The position numbers and the translations under genes are program-made. 36,592 bases of DNA, taken from an uncultured Verrucomicrobiota bacterium. Its GTDB lineage: Bacteria > Verrucomicrobiota > Verrucomicrobiia > Limisphaerales > UBA9464. The notes below the pieces were generated by a model, which was not told where the DNA came from, did not search any database, and was given only the letters and a program-made list of their open reading frames with translations. The DNA is taken from positions 1 to 36,592 of the forward strand of contig CAIYFP010000024.1 in assembly GCA_903925515.1 (NCBI GenBank). The letters run 5' to 3'. Of this stretch, positions 1 to 8,764 are shown piece by piece. Numbering within the stretch: the stretch's first letter is position 1; each line of letters opens with the position of its first letter.

Positions 1-1
1 C

Positions 2-253
2 TTGGTCGCGGGCGAGTCGGGCGTGGTCTCGGTGACATTGCCCCCCGGTGCCAGCACCAACCAGACGCTCGTGGTGGAGGCGGCGAACTTCGGCCGAAAG
101 GTGCCGGTGACCGTCGCCTTGATCCCCGACTCCGGCGCCCGAGTCACGGTGCCGGCGGAAATCGACAACGCAGCCGGGGGCGTCTCGCGCGCGGTGGTGC
201 CGGTGGGGTTTCCCGTCAACGTGACGACTCGCGTCGCGGTCTGGACTCGGTGA
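2..253 (+). CDS. C-terminal end of a gene cut by the window edge
   Basis: This frame is open from the left edge and stops with TGA at 251-253, so only the last 83 or so residues are visible. The fragment is rich in Val, Thr, Ala and Pro with alternating hydrophobic and polar residues, and has no membrane segment. That pattern suits beta-sandwich domains of secreted or surface proteins. I do not recognise a family. The true start lies outside the window. About 180 bases separate it from the next gene on the same strand, so co-transcription is possible but not shown. Confidence 0.55.
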   Translation: MVAGESGVVSVTLPPGASTNQTLVVEAANFGRKVPVTVALIPDSGARVTVPAEIDNAAGGVSRAVVPVGFPVNVTTRVAVWTR

Positions 254-431
254 GCGCGGCGAGGCTTGCGGCGTCCGCATGGGCGTCCGGGGTGCCGGGT
301 TTTCGCGGCGGATGGGGTCCCATCCTGGTCATGGCACAGGGCCTTGGGTCTTGAGCCTCATGAGGCCATGTCATGGCGCGGCAAAACCGGGTTGCGTTTT
401 GGTCGAAGGGGGGCCTTTGATACGCACGCGT

Positions 432-2147
432 ATGAACTCCCCCGCAGGCTCCACCGCCACGCTCCCGCGCCATGTCCTCTGGCTCGTCTGCATCATCGCC
501 TCCATTGGCTTCGCCTTCGACACTTACGAGCTCCTCATGCTCCCGCTCGTCGCGGGACCCGCCCTCGCCGAAATCCTCCAGGTCCCGCCCAGCAACCCCC
601 TCGTCACCCAATGGGTCGGCAACCTCCTCTGGATCACCGCCCTCTGCGGCGGCGTCTTCGGCCTCCTCGGCGGCTGGCTCACCGATCGCCTCGGACGCAA
701 GACCGTCCTCGCCGGCAGCATCTTCCTCTACTCCTTCTCCCCAGTCCTCGCCGCCTTCAGCACCTCCCTCCCGTGGTTCCTCGTCTTCCGCTGCGCCACC
801 TTCGTCGGCGTCTGCGTCGAGTTCGTCGCCGCCATCACGTGGCTCGCCGAGTTGTTCCCCGACAAGGGCGCCCGCGAGAAGGCCCTCGGCTGGACCCAGG
901 CCTTTGCATCCGTCGGCGGCATCATGGTCACCGGCGTCAACGCATGGACCCTTGCCCATGCCGCCGATCTCCCCGCCCTCCCCGTCCCCGAGCCCTTCAA
1001 CGCCCATGCCAACTGGCGTTACACGCTCATCTCCGGCCTGCTCCCCGCCATCCCCATCGCCCTCATGCTCCCCTTCGTGCCGGAGTCGCCCGTGTGGCGC
1101 GAACGGCGTCGTTCCGGGAAGCTCACGCGCCCCAGCTTCGGCGAGTTGTTCAGCCCCGCCTTGCGTCGCACGACCCTCGTGACCGCCGCCCTCTCCGCCT
1201 GCGCCTATGGCGTGGCCTTCGGCGCCCTCCAGCTCACCCCCACGCGCATCGTGCCCGGGCTCGCCGACCTCGCCGAGCCGCGCAAGGTCCTCAAGCCGTT
1301 GCAGGACGAGGCCAAGACGCTCAACGCCGGGCTCGACGCCGTCATGCCCGCGTACCGCGACGCCATTGGTTCCACCGCCGGACTTGCCGAGGTCGCGGGC
1401 CAACGCGCCCGCCTGCGCGTCGCCATGCGCTCCCTTCGACGCTCGGCGGACGCCGCGCCCGCCGACGCCAAGGCCGCCCTGACGTCCAAGCTCGCGGGCA
1501 TGACCAACGAGCTGGCGCGCCTCGACGCCGAGCTGGCGAAGGCCACCGAGGGCAAGCCCGACGCCAAGAGGGCGGTCGTCGAACGTGAGAAGGCCATGGG
1601 CCAGATCGCGGCGAACCGCGACAAGCAGGAGGCCGCAGACACCCAGATCAAGGCCCGGGGCAACGCGGTGCAGCTCAAGCAGGAGCTCGGCGGCCTTGCC
1701 GGGCGCATCGCCCTTGCGCTCCTCGTCGTCGCCGCCGTCTCCCGCGGCAAGTTGCTCCGCCTGTTCCAGCTCCCGGGCGTCGTCGTCCTGCCCTTCACCT
1801 ACTACTTCCTCTTCAGGAACAACCCCGACGGGTTCGGCTGGGGCGTCGCGCTTGCCGGGTTCCTCACCGTCGCCCAGTTCAGCTACTTCGGCGAATACCT
1901 CCCCAAGGTCTTCCCGCTGCACCTGCGCGGCACGGGCGGCAGCTTCGCCACCAACGTCGGCGGACGCATGCTCGGCACCTCCGCCGCCTACCTCACGTCC
2001 AACATCCTCGCCCCGATGTTCACAGGGACCACGTTCGAGCAGGTGGCCACGGCGGCGGCGATCACGGGCGGCGTGGCGATGGCATTGGGCGTCGCGCTCA
2101 GCTTCCTGTTGCCTGAACCCAAGGCCGGTGGCATGGACTCCCACTGA
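432..2147 (+). CDS. MFS transporter with a long helical insertion between TM7 and TM8
   Basis: This is a 571-residue Major Facilitator Superfamily permease of the inner membrane. The first helix carries a D-x-Y-E motif (FDTYELL), as in aromatic-acid/sugar-type MFS carriers. The loop after TM2 has the MFS motif A (GWLTDRLGRKTVL). Substrate cannot be told from sequence. What is odd is a block of about 140 hydrophilic, Ala/Lys/Arg/Glu-rich residues (about 277-420) between the helix ending LQLTPTRIVPGL and the next helix (IALALLVVAAVS). By normal topology it lies outside the cytoplasm, and its spacing suggests a coiled coil. I chose ATG 432. A TTG at 417 follows a GGGGGG stretch more closely and could be the real start. 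The gene ends 14 bp before the next one. Confidence 0.88.
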   Translation: MNSPAGSTATLPRHVLWLVCIIASIGFAFDTYELLMLPLVAGPALAEILQVPPSNPLVTQWVGNLLWITALCGGVFGLLGGWLTDRLGRKTVLAGSIFLYSFSPVLAAFSTSLPWFLVFRCATFVGVCVEFVAAITWLAELFPDKGAREKALGWTQAFASVGGIMVTGVNAWTLAHAADLPALPVPEPFNAHANWRYTLISGLLPAIPIALMLPFVPESPVWRERRRSGKLTRPSFGELFSPALRRTTLVTAALSACAYGVAFGALQLTPTRIVPGLADLAEPRKVLKPLQDEAKTLNAGLDAVMPAYRDAIGSTAGLAEVAGQRARLRVAMRSLRRSADAAPADAKAALTSKLAGMTNELARLDAELAKATEGKPDAKRAVVEREKAMGQIAANRDKQEAADTQIKARGNAVQLKQELGGLAGRIALALLVVAAVSRGKLLRLFQLPGVVVLPFTYYFLFRNNPDGFGWGVALAGFLTVAQFSYFGEYLPKVFPLHLRGTGGSFATNVGGRMLGTSAAYLTSNILAPMFTGTTFEQVATAAAITGGVAMALGVALSFLLPEPKAGGMDSH

Positions 2148-2161
2148 CGGAGAGCGCGCGC

Positions 2162-4513
2162 ATGGGACGGATTTGGGCATGGCTGGGATGGCTCGCATGG
2201 GCGGGCTGGATGCACCTGATGGCATCCAGCCCCGCCCCGGCCGACCTCGCCCGCGGCAGCAAGGTCTATCGGGCCGAATGCGCGCGCTGCCATGGCAAGG
2301 ACGGGCAAGGCGTCGCCCGCAAGCGCGCCGAGCCGCTCGCGGGCGACCTCAACCCGGTCGCGCTCGCGGACTACGTCCAACGCACCATGCCCGAGGACGA
2401 ACCCGGCTCGTTGTCCGCCCCGGACGCCCGCGACGTCGCCGCCTACATCCACGCCGAGTTCTATTCCCCGGAGGCAAGGGCCCGCAGGAACCCCGGGCGT
2501 CGCGAGCTTCAGCGCCTCACTCATCTCCAGCACCAAGCCAGCGTCGCGGACATTCTCGCCAGCTTTGGCCCGGTGAAGCAGGCGACCCGGCGGGGCGGCC
2601 TTGCGGCCGAGTACTTCCAGTCCAAGGGCATGAACAAGAAGGAGCGCAGCGCACTCAAGCGCGAGGATCCCGTCATCCGGATGGACTGGGGTACGAACAG
2701 CCCCGTGGCCGACATCACGGCCGACGCCTTCTCGATTGCATGGTCCGGCTCGTTGCTCGCCCAAGAGACGGGCACGTACGACTTCCGCGTCCGCACCCCC
2801 AATGGCGCCCGATTGTACGTCAACGCCGAGATGGCGCCCGGCGACCAGAACCGGCGCGACGACAGCGACGCGCGCCGTTCGCAGGCGTTGATCGACCTTT
2901 GGGTCAGCTCCGGCGGCATGGTCCGCGAGGCCACGGCCTCCATCGCCTTGATCGGCGGCCGCGCCTATCCCCTGCGCTTCGACTTCTTCAAGTTCAAGGA
3001 ACCCCGCGCGTCCGTGCAGCTCGAATGGCGCCCGCCCGGCGGCGCATGGACCGTCGTCCCCTCCCATGTCCTGTCGCCCGAACCGTCCACCGGCTGGGTC
3101 GTGCTCGCCACGCCGTTCCCGGCCGACGACGCGAGCCGGGGATACGAGCGCGGGTCGGCGGTGTCCAAGGCATGGCTGGACGCGGTGACGAAGGCCGCAT
3201 TCGAGACAGCCGACATCGTCGGCGCGCGGCTCGACGCATTCGCGGGGGTTGGCCGCAGCAATCGCATCGAGAAGGTCCGCGTGGAAAGGGTCCGGGCCTT
3301 CTGCTCGACCCTCGGCTCGCGCGCGTTCCGCGGCTCATGGTCCCCCGCGAAGGAGGCGGAGATCGTGGGCGCGGCCTTCAGCAAGGGCGATCCCGTCGAG
3401 TCGGCGGCACGGCGCGCGTTGGTCCGCATCTTCACGGCGCCGGAGTTCCTCTACCCGGGCCTTGATGCCGGGGACGCGGGCCGTCTCCGCGCCTCGGGGC
3501 TCGCGATGGCCTTGTGGGATTCCGTGCCGGACGAGGCGCTCGCGCGGGCGGCGCGCGACGGAGTATTGAAGGACGAGGCCGCCGTCCGGGCACAGGCGAC
3601 GCGGATGCTGGGCGACCCGCGGGCGCGCGCGAAGCTCGCCGGGTTCTTCCGGCATTGGCTCAAGCTCGAGGAGGCGTCGGACCTGTCGAAGGACCCGAAG
3701 GCCTACCCGGGCTTCGACGCCGACCTCGCCTCCGACCTCCACTGGTCCCTCGAAACGTTCGTGGAGGACGTCGCATGGGGTGATCAACCCGACTTCCGCC
3801 GGCTGCTGTTGTCGGAGCATGTGTACGTCAACGAACGGCTCGCGCGGTTCTATGGGGTGGAGGCGCCGGCGACGCCCGGATTCACGCCGGTCCGGCTCGA
3901 CCCCGGGCAACGCGCCGGCGTCCTCACCCACCCGTTGGTCCTCGCCACGTTCTCCTATCACCGCAGCTCCTCCCCCATCCACCGCGGCGTGTTCCTCACC
4001 CGGAACGTGCTCGGCCGGACGTTGCGTCCGCCGCCCATGGCGATCGAGTTCATGGACGACCGGTTCGACCCGTCGCTGACGATGCGGGAGAAGGTGACGG
4101 AGCTGACGGGCAAGGCGGCGTGCATGGGATGCCATGGGACGATCAACCCGCTGGGGTTCAGCCTTGAGCGCTTCGACGCCGTCGGCCGCCTTCGCACGCA
4201 CGACAACCAGAAGCCCGTCGATCCCGTGTCCGAGTACACCGGGCCGGACGGTCGAACCCTCCGCCTCACGGGCGCGCGGGACGTCGCCCGGCTGGCGGCC
4301 GCGAGCCCGGAGGCGCGCCGGGGCTTCGTGCGTCAGTTGTTCCAGCACACATGGAAGCACGGCCCCGAGGCGTTCGACCCCGCGTTGGCATCCCGCCTTG
4401 AGGCGTCGTTCGCGGCGGACCAATGCCACATCCGCAACCTTTGGATCGAGATCGTGACGCAGGGGGTGGCGGCCGTTTCAAGACCGGTGGAAACATCCAA
4501 GGAAAAACGATGA
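2162..4513 (+). CDS. PVC-type secreted cytochrome: heme c motif, PA14, DUF1592/DUF1588/DUF1585
   Basis: This 783-residue exported protein belongs to the multidomain cytochrome family common in Planctomycetes and Verrucomicrobia. An N-terminal hydrophobic segment (about 5-22) looks like a signal peptide or anchor. A cytochrome c heme motif CARCH sits at residues 40-44. A PA14-like beta domain follows at about 150-320 (markers AEYFQSKGM, GTYDFRVRTPNGARLYV). The C-terminal half carries DUF1592/DUF1588/DUF1585 features, including a second CxxCH (CMGCH, about residue 654) followed by the typical NPLGFSLERFDAVG. The role is unknown in the family; electron transfer coupled to extracellular polymer or sugar binding is a common guess. 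The start ATG has a GGAG-type ribosome site. Its stop overlaps the start of the DUF1552 gene (ATGA at 4510-4513), and the two gene families normally occur as a pair. Confidence 0.9.
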   Translation: MGRIWAWLGWLAWAGWMHLMASSPAPADLARGSKVYRAECARCHGKDGQGVARKRAEPLAGDLNPVALADYVQRTMPEDEPGSLSAPDARDVAAYIHAEFYSPEARARRNPGRRELQRLTHLQHQASVADILASFGPVKQATRRGGLAAEYFQSKGMNKKERSALKREDPVIRMDWGTNSPVADITADAFSIAWSGSLLAQETGTYDFRVRTPNGARLYVNAEMAPGDQNRRDDSDARRSQALIDLWVSSGGMVREATASIALIGGRAYPLRFDFFKFKEPRASVQLEWRPPGGAWTVVPSHVLSPEPSTGWVVLATPFPADDASRGYERGSAVSKAWLDAVTKAAFETADIVGARLDAFAGVGRSNRIEKVRVERVRAFCSTLGSRAFRGSWSPAKEAEIVGAAFSKGDPVESAARRALVRIFTAPEFLYPGLDAGDAGRLRASGLAMALWDSVPDEALARAARDGVLKDEAAVRAQATRMLGDPRARAKLAGFFRHWLKLEEASDLSKDPKAYPGFDADLASDLHWSLETFVEDVAWGDQPDFRRLLLSEHVYVNERLARFYGVEAPATPGFTPVRLDPGQRAGVLTHPLVLATFSYHRSSSPIHRGVFLTRNVLGRTLRPPPMAIEFMDDRFDPSLTMREKVTELTGKAACMGCHGTINPLGFSLERFDAVGRLRTHDNQKPVDPVSEYTGPDGRTLRLTGARDVARLAAASPEARRGFVRQLFQHTWKHGPEAFDPALASRLEASFAADQCHIRNLWIEIVTQGVAAVSRPVETSKEKR

Positions 4514-5826
4514 AGCGCAGGGAGTTCATGGCACGGCTGGGACGCGGGCTCGCAGTGGGCGCGGCCACCATGCCGTTCTTGTCCGGGTTGCCGTCCATGG
4601 CGGCCAAGGCCTCGCGGGCCCCACGCCAGCGCATCGTCTTCATCTTCTCCCCCAACGGCATCGTGCCGCCGCATTTCTGGCCGGACAACGAGGGCGCGCA
4701 CGGCCCGTTGAAGCGCATCCTCGCGCCCTTGGAGCCCTTCAAGGACCGCCTCATCACGATCCATGGCCTCGCCAACAAGGTGCGCGGCGACGGCGACGGC
4801 CACATGCGCGGCATGAGCTGCCTGCTGACGGGGATCGAGTTGTTCCCGGGCAACATCCAAGGCGGGTCGGACACCCCGGCCGGATGGGCCAGCGGTCCGT
4901 CCATCGACCAAGAAATCGCCCGCTTCCTTTCAAGCAAGGCCGCCACGCGCACCCGGTTCGCGTCCCTTGAGCTCGGCGTCGCCGTCCCCAACCGCGCCGA
5001 CCCATGGACCCGCTGGACCTACGCCGGAGCCAACCAGCCCGTCGCCCCCGTCTCGGACCCGTATCAGGTGTTCGAGCGCTTGTATGGCGGCGCCAAGGAC
5101 CGCGAGGCCATGGCCTCCGTGCTCGACGGCGTGCGCGAGGACCTGCGCCGGGCTTCAAAACGGATGGCACGAGAAGACCGCGAGTTGCTCGAACGTCACG
5201 CCACCGAGGTGCGCGCGCTGGAAAAGGACCTCAAGGAGGCCGCCAAGCAACAGCTGGCCGTGCCGCCGCCCTCGCTGGAACCCGGCGTGGGCACCGACAA
5301 CGACGACATGCCCCGGGCCTCCGCGTTGCAACGTCGCCTGCTCGTCAATGCCCTCGCCAACGACATGACACGCGTCGCGTCGTTGCAGTACACCAACTCC
5401 GTCGGGCAGGCCCGCATGCGATGGCTCGGGGTCGAGGAGGGACACCACTCCCTCTCGCACGATCCCGACCTCAACGAGGGCTCGCAGGAGAAGCTGGTGA
5501 AGATCAACACATGGTTCGCAGCGGAGATCGCGGCCCTAGCCATGGCCCTCGACGCAGTCCCCGAGCCCGGCGGCCATGGCTCGCTCCTCGACCACACCAC
5601 CCTTCTCTGGACCAACGAGCTCGGGAAGGGCAACACCCACGCCCTCGAAAACATCCCCTTCGTGCTCGTCGGCGGCGGCCTCGGGTTCGGCAAGGGCCGC
5701 GCCGTGAAGCTCAAGTCCACCCCGCACAACCGGCTCTGGCTCGCCATGGCCCATGCCGTCGGTCATGAGCTCAAGACCTTCGGCAACCCAAGGTTCTGCG
5801 AGGCCGGCCCCCTTTCCCTCGCCTGA
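4510..5826 (+). CDS. DUF1552 family secreted protein
   Basis: This 438-residue protein belongs to DUF1552, which in Planctomycetes and Verrucomicrobia is almost always encoded beside a DUF1592/DUF1588 cytochrome, as here. The N-terminus MKRREFMARLGRG followed by a hydrophobic stretch ending in SMAAKA fits a Tat-type signal with a paired arginine, so export in a folded state is likely. Family markers include IVFIFSPNGIVPPHFWP near the N-terminus, HMRGMSCLLTG, and HHSLSHDPD toward the C-terminus. I chose ATG 4510 because it forms the 4-bp ATGA overlap with the upstream stop; the frame is open further upstream inside that gene. Function is unproven, and a sulfatase-like fold has been suggested for related families. 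It converges with the FtsB-like gene 72 bp downstream. Confidence 0.9.
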   Translation: MKRREFMARLGRGLAVGAATMPFLSGLPSMAAKASRAPRQRIVFIFSPNGIVPPHFWPDNEGAHGPLKRILAPLEPFKDRLITIHGLANKVRGDGDGHMRGMSCLLTGIELFPGNIQGGSDTPAGWASGPSIDQEIARFLSSKAATRTRFASLELGVAVPNRADPWTRWTYAGANQPVAPVSDPYQVFERLYGGAKDREAMASVLDGVREDLRRASKRMAREDRELLERHATEVRALEKDLKEAAKQQLAVPPPSLEPGVGTDNDDMPRASALQRRLLVNALANDMTRVASLQYTNSVGQARMRWLGVEEGHHSLSHDPDLNEGSQEKLVKINTWFAAEIAALAMALDAVPEPGGHGSLLDHTTLLWTNELGKGNTHALENIPFVLVGGGLGFGKGRAVKLKSTPHNRLWLAMAHAVGHELKTFGNPRFCEAGPLSLA

Positions 5827-5898
5827 CTCGCTCGCCTGCCCCGTTGCCCAGCCGCGCCTCCCGGACCCTCAAGGCATCCCAACACCTCAGAGCCCAAC

Positions 5899-6264
5899 CT
5901 ATCGAATCCGGCCCGCCCCGCCCGAGGCCCCGTTCGTCCCCCTCGGCGCCCGCGCCGTGATCCACACCACCATCTCGTCGGGACGCGCCAACCCCAGTTG
6001 CGCCCGGGCCTCCCGCTCCACCACGCGCGGGTTCTCGCGCAATTGCCGGATGCGATGCGCAAGGCGGGCGGAATGGGCCTTCTTGGCGGCGACGCTGTCC
6101 TTCAGCTCCTGCTCGCGCTGCGCAAGACGCACGTTCGTCCGGATGAGGGGCACGTACTTGAGCGCCGCCACGGCGCCCATCGCGGCCACGATCAGCATCA
6201 CGAGGATCCGGTTGAGCCAACCGAACACCCCAAGGTCCACACGCGCTGATTCATCGCCCGCCAT
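5899..6264 (-). CDS. FtsB/DivIC-like septum formation initiator
   Basis: This is a 121-residue single-pass membrane protein with the layout of the FtsB/DivIC (septum initiator) family. It has a short cytoplasmic N-terminus, one transmembrane helix (ILVMLIVAAMGAVAAL, about 20-36), then a coiled coil (about 40-85). After the coiled coil comes the signature NPRVVEREARAQLGLARPDE, equivalent to the 'E..AR..LG...PGE' motif. In the divisome, FtsB bridges FtsL and FtsQ on the periplasmic side. I prefer the ATG at 6264, which is 2 bp after the stop of the upstream lipoprotein gene. A GTG at 6288 in the same frame would overlap that gene. The C-terminal 20 residues are Gly/Arg-rich and probably disordered. 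The two minus-strand genes form a small operon. Confidence 0.83.
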   Translation of the reverse strand: MAGDESARVDLGVFGWLNRILVMLIVAAMGAVAALKYVPLIRTNVRLAQREQELKDSVAAKKAHSARLAHRIRQLRENPRVVEREARAQLGLARPDEMVVWITARAPRGTNGASGGAGRIR

Positions 6265-6266
6265 CG

Positions 6267-6644
6267 TTACCGAACGATGTCCTTCCACGTTTGAAGGCGC
6301 TTGTCAGGCCCAAAGTACAGCCGCAATGCCCGTTCCGGCGTCGAATGGATGTCCGTCCCCGCCCAACCCCATCGCCCGCGCCACCCCCATCCCGCCCCCC
6401 ACCCCACCGACGGCCAGCCATAGACCTGCGACCGCTGCACCACCCACTCCGCCACCGTCACGCCGTCCGACGTCGTCTCCTTCTTGTCCGGCGGCCCCAT
6501 CTCCTTCACCGCCTCGTCATAGGAGTACCCGCCCACCCGCTGGTTCCAACGCTTCGTCGTGCCCGTCATGCACCCGCCCGCCATCCAGCAAGCCAGCACC
6601 AACACCACAACCCGGCTCCACTTCAACCATGCTCCCGCGCTCAT
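6267..6644 (-). CDS. Small lipoprotein, unknown family
   Basis: This is a 125-residue predicted lipoprotein. The N-terminus has a hydrophobic signal (VVVLVLACWMAGGC) with Cys25 in a lipobox-like context, followed by a polar mature region. The mature part has YDEAVKEMGPPDKKE, resembling the SmpA/OmlA-type 'V...LG.PD' beginning common in small outer-membrane lipoproteins. A Gly/Trp-rich stretch (GWGAGWGWRGRWGWAG) follows, and the protein ends with RLYFGPDKRLQTWKDIVR. A SmpA-like fold is an inference. It starts at ATG 6644, diverges from the FAD oxidase gene 197 bp away, and is followed immediately by the FtsB-like gene, with which it is likely co-transcribed. Confidence 0.72.
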   Translation of the reverse strand: MSAGAWLKWSRVVVLVLACWMAGGCMTGTTKRWNQRVGGYSYDEAVKEMGPPDKKETTSDGVTVAEWVVQRSQVYGWPSVGWGAGWGWRGRWGWAGTDIHSTPERALRLYFGPDKRLQTWKDIVR

Positions 6645-6841
6645 GCCCCAACGCTATCGCCGCCTTCCCCCGTCCGCAACGCGCCCGTCCCTCACGCGCC
6701 GCGACCGCGCGCTTCCTCGGGCGCACCCCCATGCCCTCCCTCGCGCCTCGGCGTCCCGCATGGGTCCGACGCGCTCGCGCGCGCACCCGGGCCCAACTTC
6801 CCCGCTTCCACTTCAACCCTTGCTTGCACAGGCTTCCCCCC

Positions 6842-8224
6842 ATGCCGTTGCCCTCAGAAATCATCGCCAGCCTCCGCTCCATCGTGGGCGCCGAGAACGT
6901 CCTCACCTCCCCCGAGGACCTCGTGGTCTATTCCTTCGACGGCACCGCCGCCATCAGCCAATTGCCCGGCTGCGTCGCCTTCGTTGCCTCCACCGACCAT
7001 GTCTCCCGCTGCATGGCCATGGCCCATGCCCGCCGCATCCCCGTCGTCACCCGCGGCTCCGGCACCGGCCTCTCCGGCGGCTCCGTCCCCGCACCCGGCT
7101 GCATCGTCCTCTGCACCGCCAAGATGAGCCGCATCCTCGAGCTCGACGCCGCCAACCTCACCCTCTCCGTCGAGCCGGGCGTCACCACCTTGCAGGTCGC
7201 CGACGCCGCCATCGCCGCCGGGCTCTTCTACCCGCCCGACCCCGGCTCCATGAAGATCTCCACCATCGGCGGCAACGTCGCCGAAAACTCCGGGGGCCTT
7301 CGCGGGCTCAAGTACGGCATCACCCGCAACTACGTCATGGGCCTCACCGTCGTCCTTGCAGACGGCGAGGTCCTCCGGACCGGCAACAAGTGCGTCAAGG
7401 ACGTCGCCGGCTATTCCCTCAAGGACCTCTTTGTCGGCTCCGAGGGCACCCTCGGCATCATCACCGAGGTCCTCCTCAAGCTCATTCCCAAGCCCGCCTC
7501 CAAGAAGACCATGGTCGCCACCTTTGACGCCATGGACGCCGCCGCCCAGACCGTCTCCGACATCATCGCCGCCAAGATCATCCCCTGCACCCTCGAGTTT
7601 CTCGACCGCACCACCATCCGCTGCGTCGAGGACTTCGCGCGCGTCGGCCTTCCCACAGACTGCGAAGCCCTCCTTCTCATGGAGACCGACGGCCACCCCG
7701 CGCAGGTCGCCGAGGAGGCGGACCAGATGGTCGCCATCGCGCGCAGGAACGGCTGCCGCGAGGTCCGCGTCGCCAAGGACGACCACGAGGCCAACCAGCT
7801 CGCCGCCGCGCGCCGCTCCGCGTTCTCCGCCCTCGCCCGCATGTCCCCCACCACCATTCTCGAAGACGCCACCGTCCCACGCAGCGAGCTCGCCCGCATG
7901 GTCCGCTTCGTCGATGACGTCGCCCGGCGCCACAACCTCCGCATCGGCACCTTCGGCCACATGGGCGACGGCAACCTCCACCCCACCTTCCTCACGGACG
8001 AACGCAACCACGCCGAGATGCACCGCATCGAGGAGGCCTTCCGCGAGATCTTCGAGGAGGCCATCCGCCTCGGCGGCACCATCACCGGCGAGCATGGCGT
8101 CGGGCTTGCCAAGAAGTCTTTCCTCCCCCGCTTCGCCGGCGACGCCCAGATGCGCGTCATGCGCGAGCTCAGGAAGGCCCTCGACCCGCACGGCATCCTC
8201 AATCCCGGCAAGATGTTCGACTGA
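6842..8224 (+). CDS. FAD-linked oxidase, GlcD/D-lactate dehydrogenase type
   Basis: This 460-residue flavoprotein matches the glycolate oxidase subunit GlcD / D-lactate dehydrogenase family in length and motifs. The N-terminal FAD-binding (PCMH) domain shows TRGSGTGLSGG, PPDPGSMKISTIGGNVAENS and GSEGTLGIIT. The C-terminal domain has FGHMGDGNLHP, whose His residues bind metal and substrate in the family, and the closing TITGEHGVGLAKK. It oxidises a 2-hydroxy acid to a 2-oxo acid with FAD; whether the substrate is glycolate, D-lactate or another acid is not decided here. No GlcE or GlcF gene is adjacent, so it may act as a single-subunit enzyme or with distant partners. ATG 6842 gives the full family N-terminus. 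The frame is open for about 1 kb upstream, but that part is antisense to the FtsB and lipoprotein genes. Confidence 0.92.
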   Translation: MPLPSEIIASLRSIVGAENVLTSPEDLVVYSFDGTAAISQLPGCVAFVASTDHVSRCMAMAHARRIPVVTRGSGTGLSGGSVPAPGCIVLCTAKMSRILELDAANLTLSVEPGVTTLQVADAAIAAGLFYPPDPGSMKISTIGGNVAENSGGLRGLKYGITRNYVMGLTVVLADGEVLRTGNKCVKDVAGYSLKDLFVGSEGTLGIITEVLLKLIPKPASKKTMVATFDAMDAAAQTVSDIIAAKIIPCTLEFLDRTTIRCVEDFARVGLPTDCEALLLMETDGHPAQVAEEADQMVAIARRNGCREVRVAKDDHEANQLAAARRSAFSALARMSPTTILEDATVPRSELARMVRFVDDVARRHNLRIGTFGHMGDGNLHPTFLTDERNHAEMHRIEEAFREIFEEAIRLGGTITGEHGVGLAKKSFLPRFAGDAQMRVMRELRKALDPHGILNPGKMFD

Positions 8225-8240
8225 ACGCAACCCTCCCGGC

Positions 8241-8678
8241 GTGAACACGGCCCCAAAACCGTCCCCCCCCGCGCTGCCGCATCCGCACGTCCTCCTCTTC
8301 GACGGCACCTGCAACCTCTGCAACGCGACCGTCGCGTTCGTCCTCCCGCGCGACCGCGCCGCGCGTTTCCGCTTCCTGCCCATCCAGTCCGGACGCGGCC
8401 AAGCCCTGTATCGCGCGGCCGGCCTCGACCCCGACGAACCCGACTCCCTCCTGCTCGTCACCGGCGGCCGCATGCTCCTGCGCTCCGACGCCGCCCTTGA
8501 AATCGCGCGGCACCTGGGCTGGCCATGGACGCTCGCCTCGATCTTCCGAGTCGTGCCGCGTTTCCTGAGGGACGCCGCCTACAACCTCGTCGCACGCAAC
8601 CGCCATCGCTGGTTCGGCTCCCGCGACGCCTGCCTCGTCCCCAACCCCGCCTCGCAGGACAGGTTCATCAAGGGGTGA
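8241..8678 (+). CDS. DCC family (DUF393) thiol-disulfide oxidoreductase-like protein
   Basis: This 145-residue protein belongs to the DCC family (DUF393, YuxK-like). It is named for the DxxCxxC motif near the N-terminus, here DGTCNLCN after the strand HVLLFDG. RFRFLPIQSGRG follows at the expected distance, and the family-type C-terminal region YNLVARNRHRWFG is also present. Members are predicted thioredoxin-like thiol-disulfide oxidoreductases of the cytoplasm, but no substrate is established. No ATG occurs before the motif, so I use the GTG at 8241, 16 bp after the stop of the FAD oxidase gene. The two may be co-transcribed. Confidence 0.86.
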   Translation: MNTAPKPSPPALPHPHVLLFDGTCNLCNATVAFVLPRDRAARFRFLPIQSGRGQALYRAAGLDPDEPDSLLLVTGGRMLLRSDAALEIARHLGWPWTLASIFRVVPRFLRDAAYNLVARNRHRWFGSRDACLVPNPASQDRFIKG

Positions 8679-8764
8679 CCGCACGCGGCACCCCCACCTT
8701 TTGCCTTGGTTCCACCCCGCGCCATCCACACGCTGGCGCGCAAGGTGCTTCCCAAGGAAAACAC

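Noticed and set aside
216..2225. Long open frame on the minus strand across the MFS gene
   Set aside because: High GC leaves antisense frames open. The translation is Gly/Glu/Asp/Arg-rich without domains and is exactly antisense to a clear MFS protein.
6854..8473. Minus-strand frame of more than 500 codons across the FAD oxidase gene
   Set aside because: Gly/Glu/Asp-rich antisense shadow of GlcD and DCC coding sequence; no motif.
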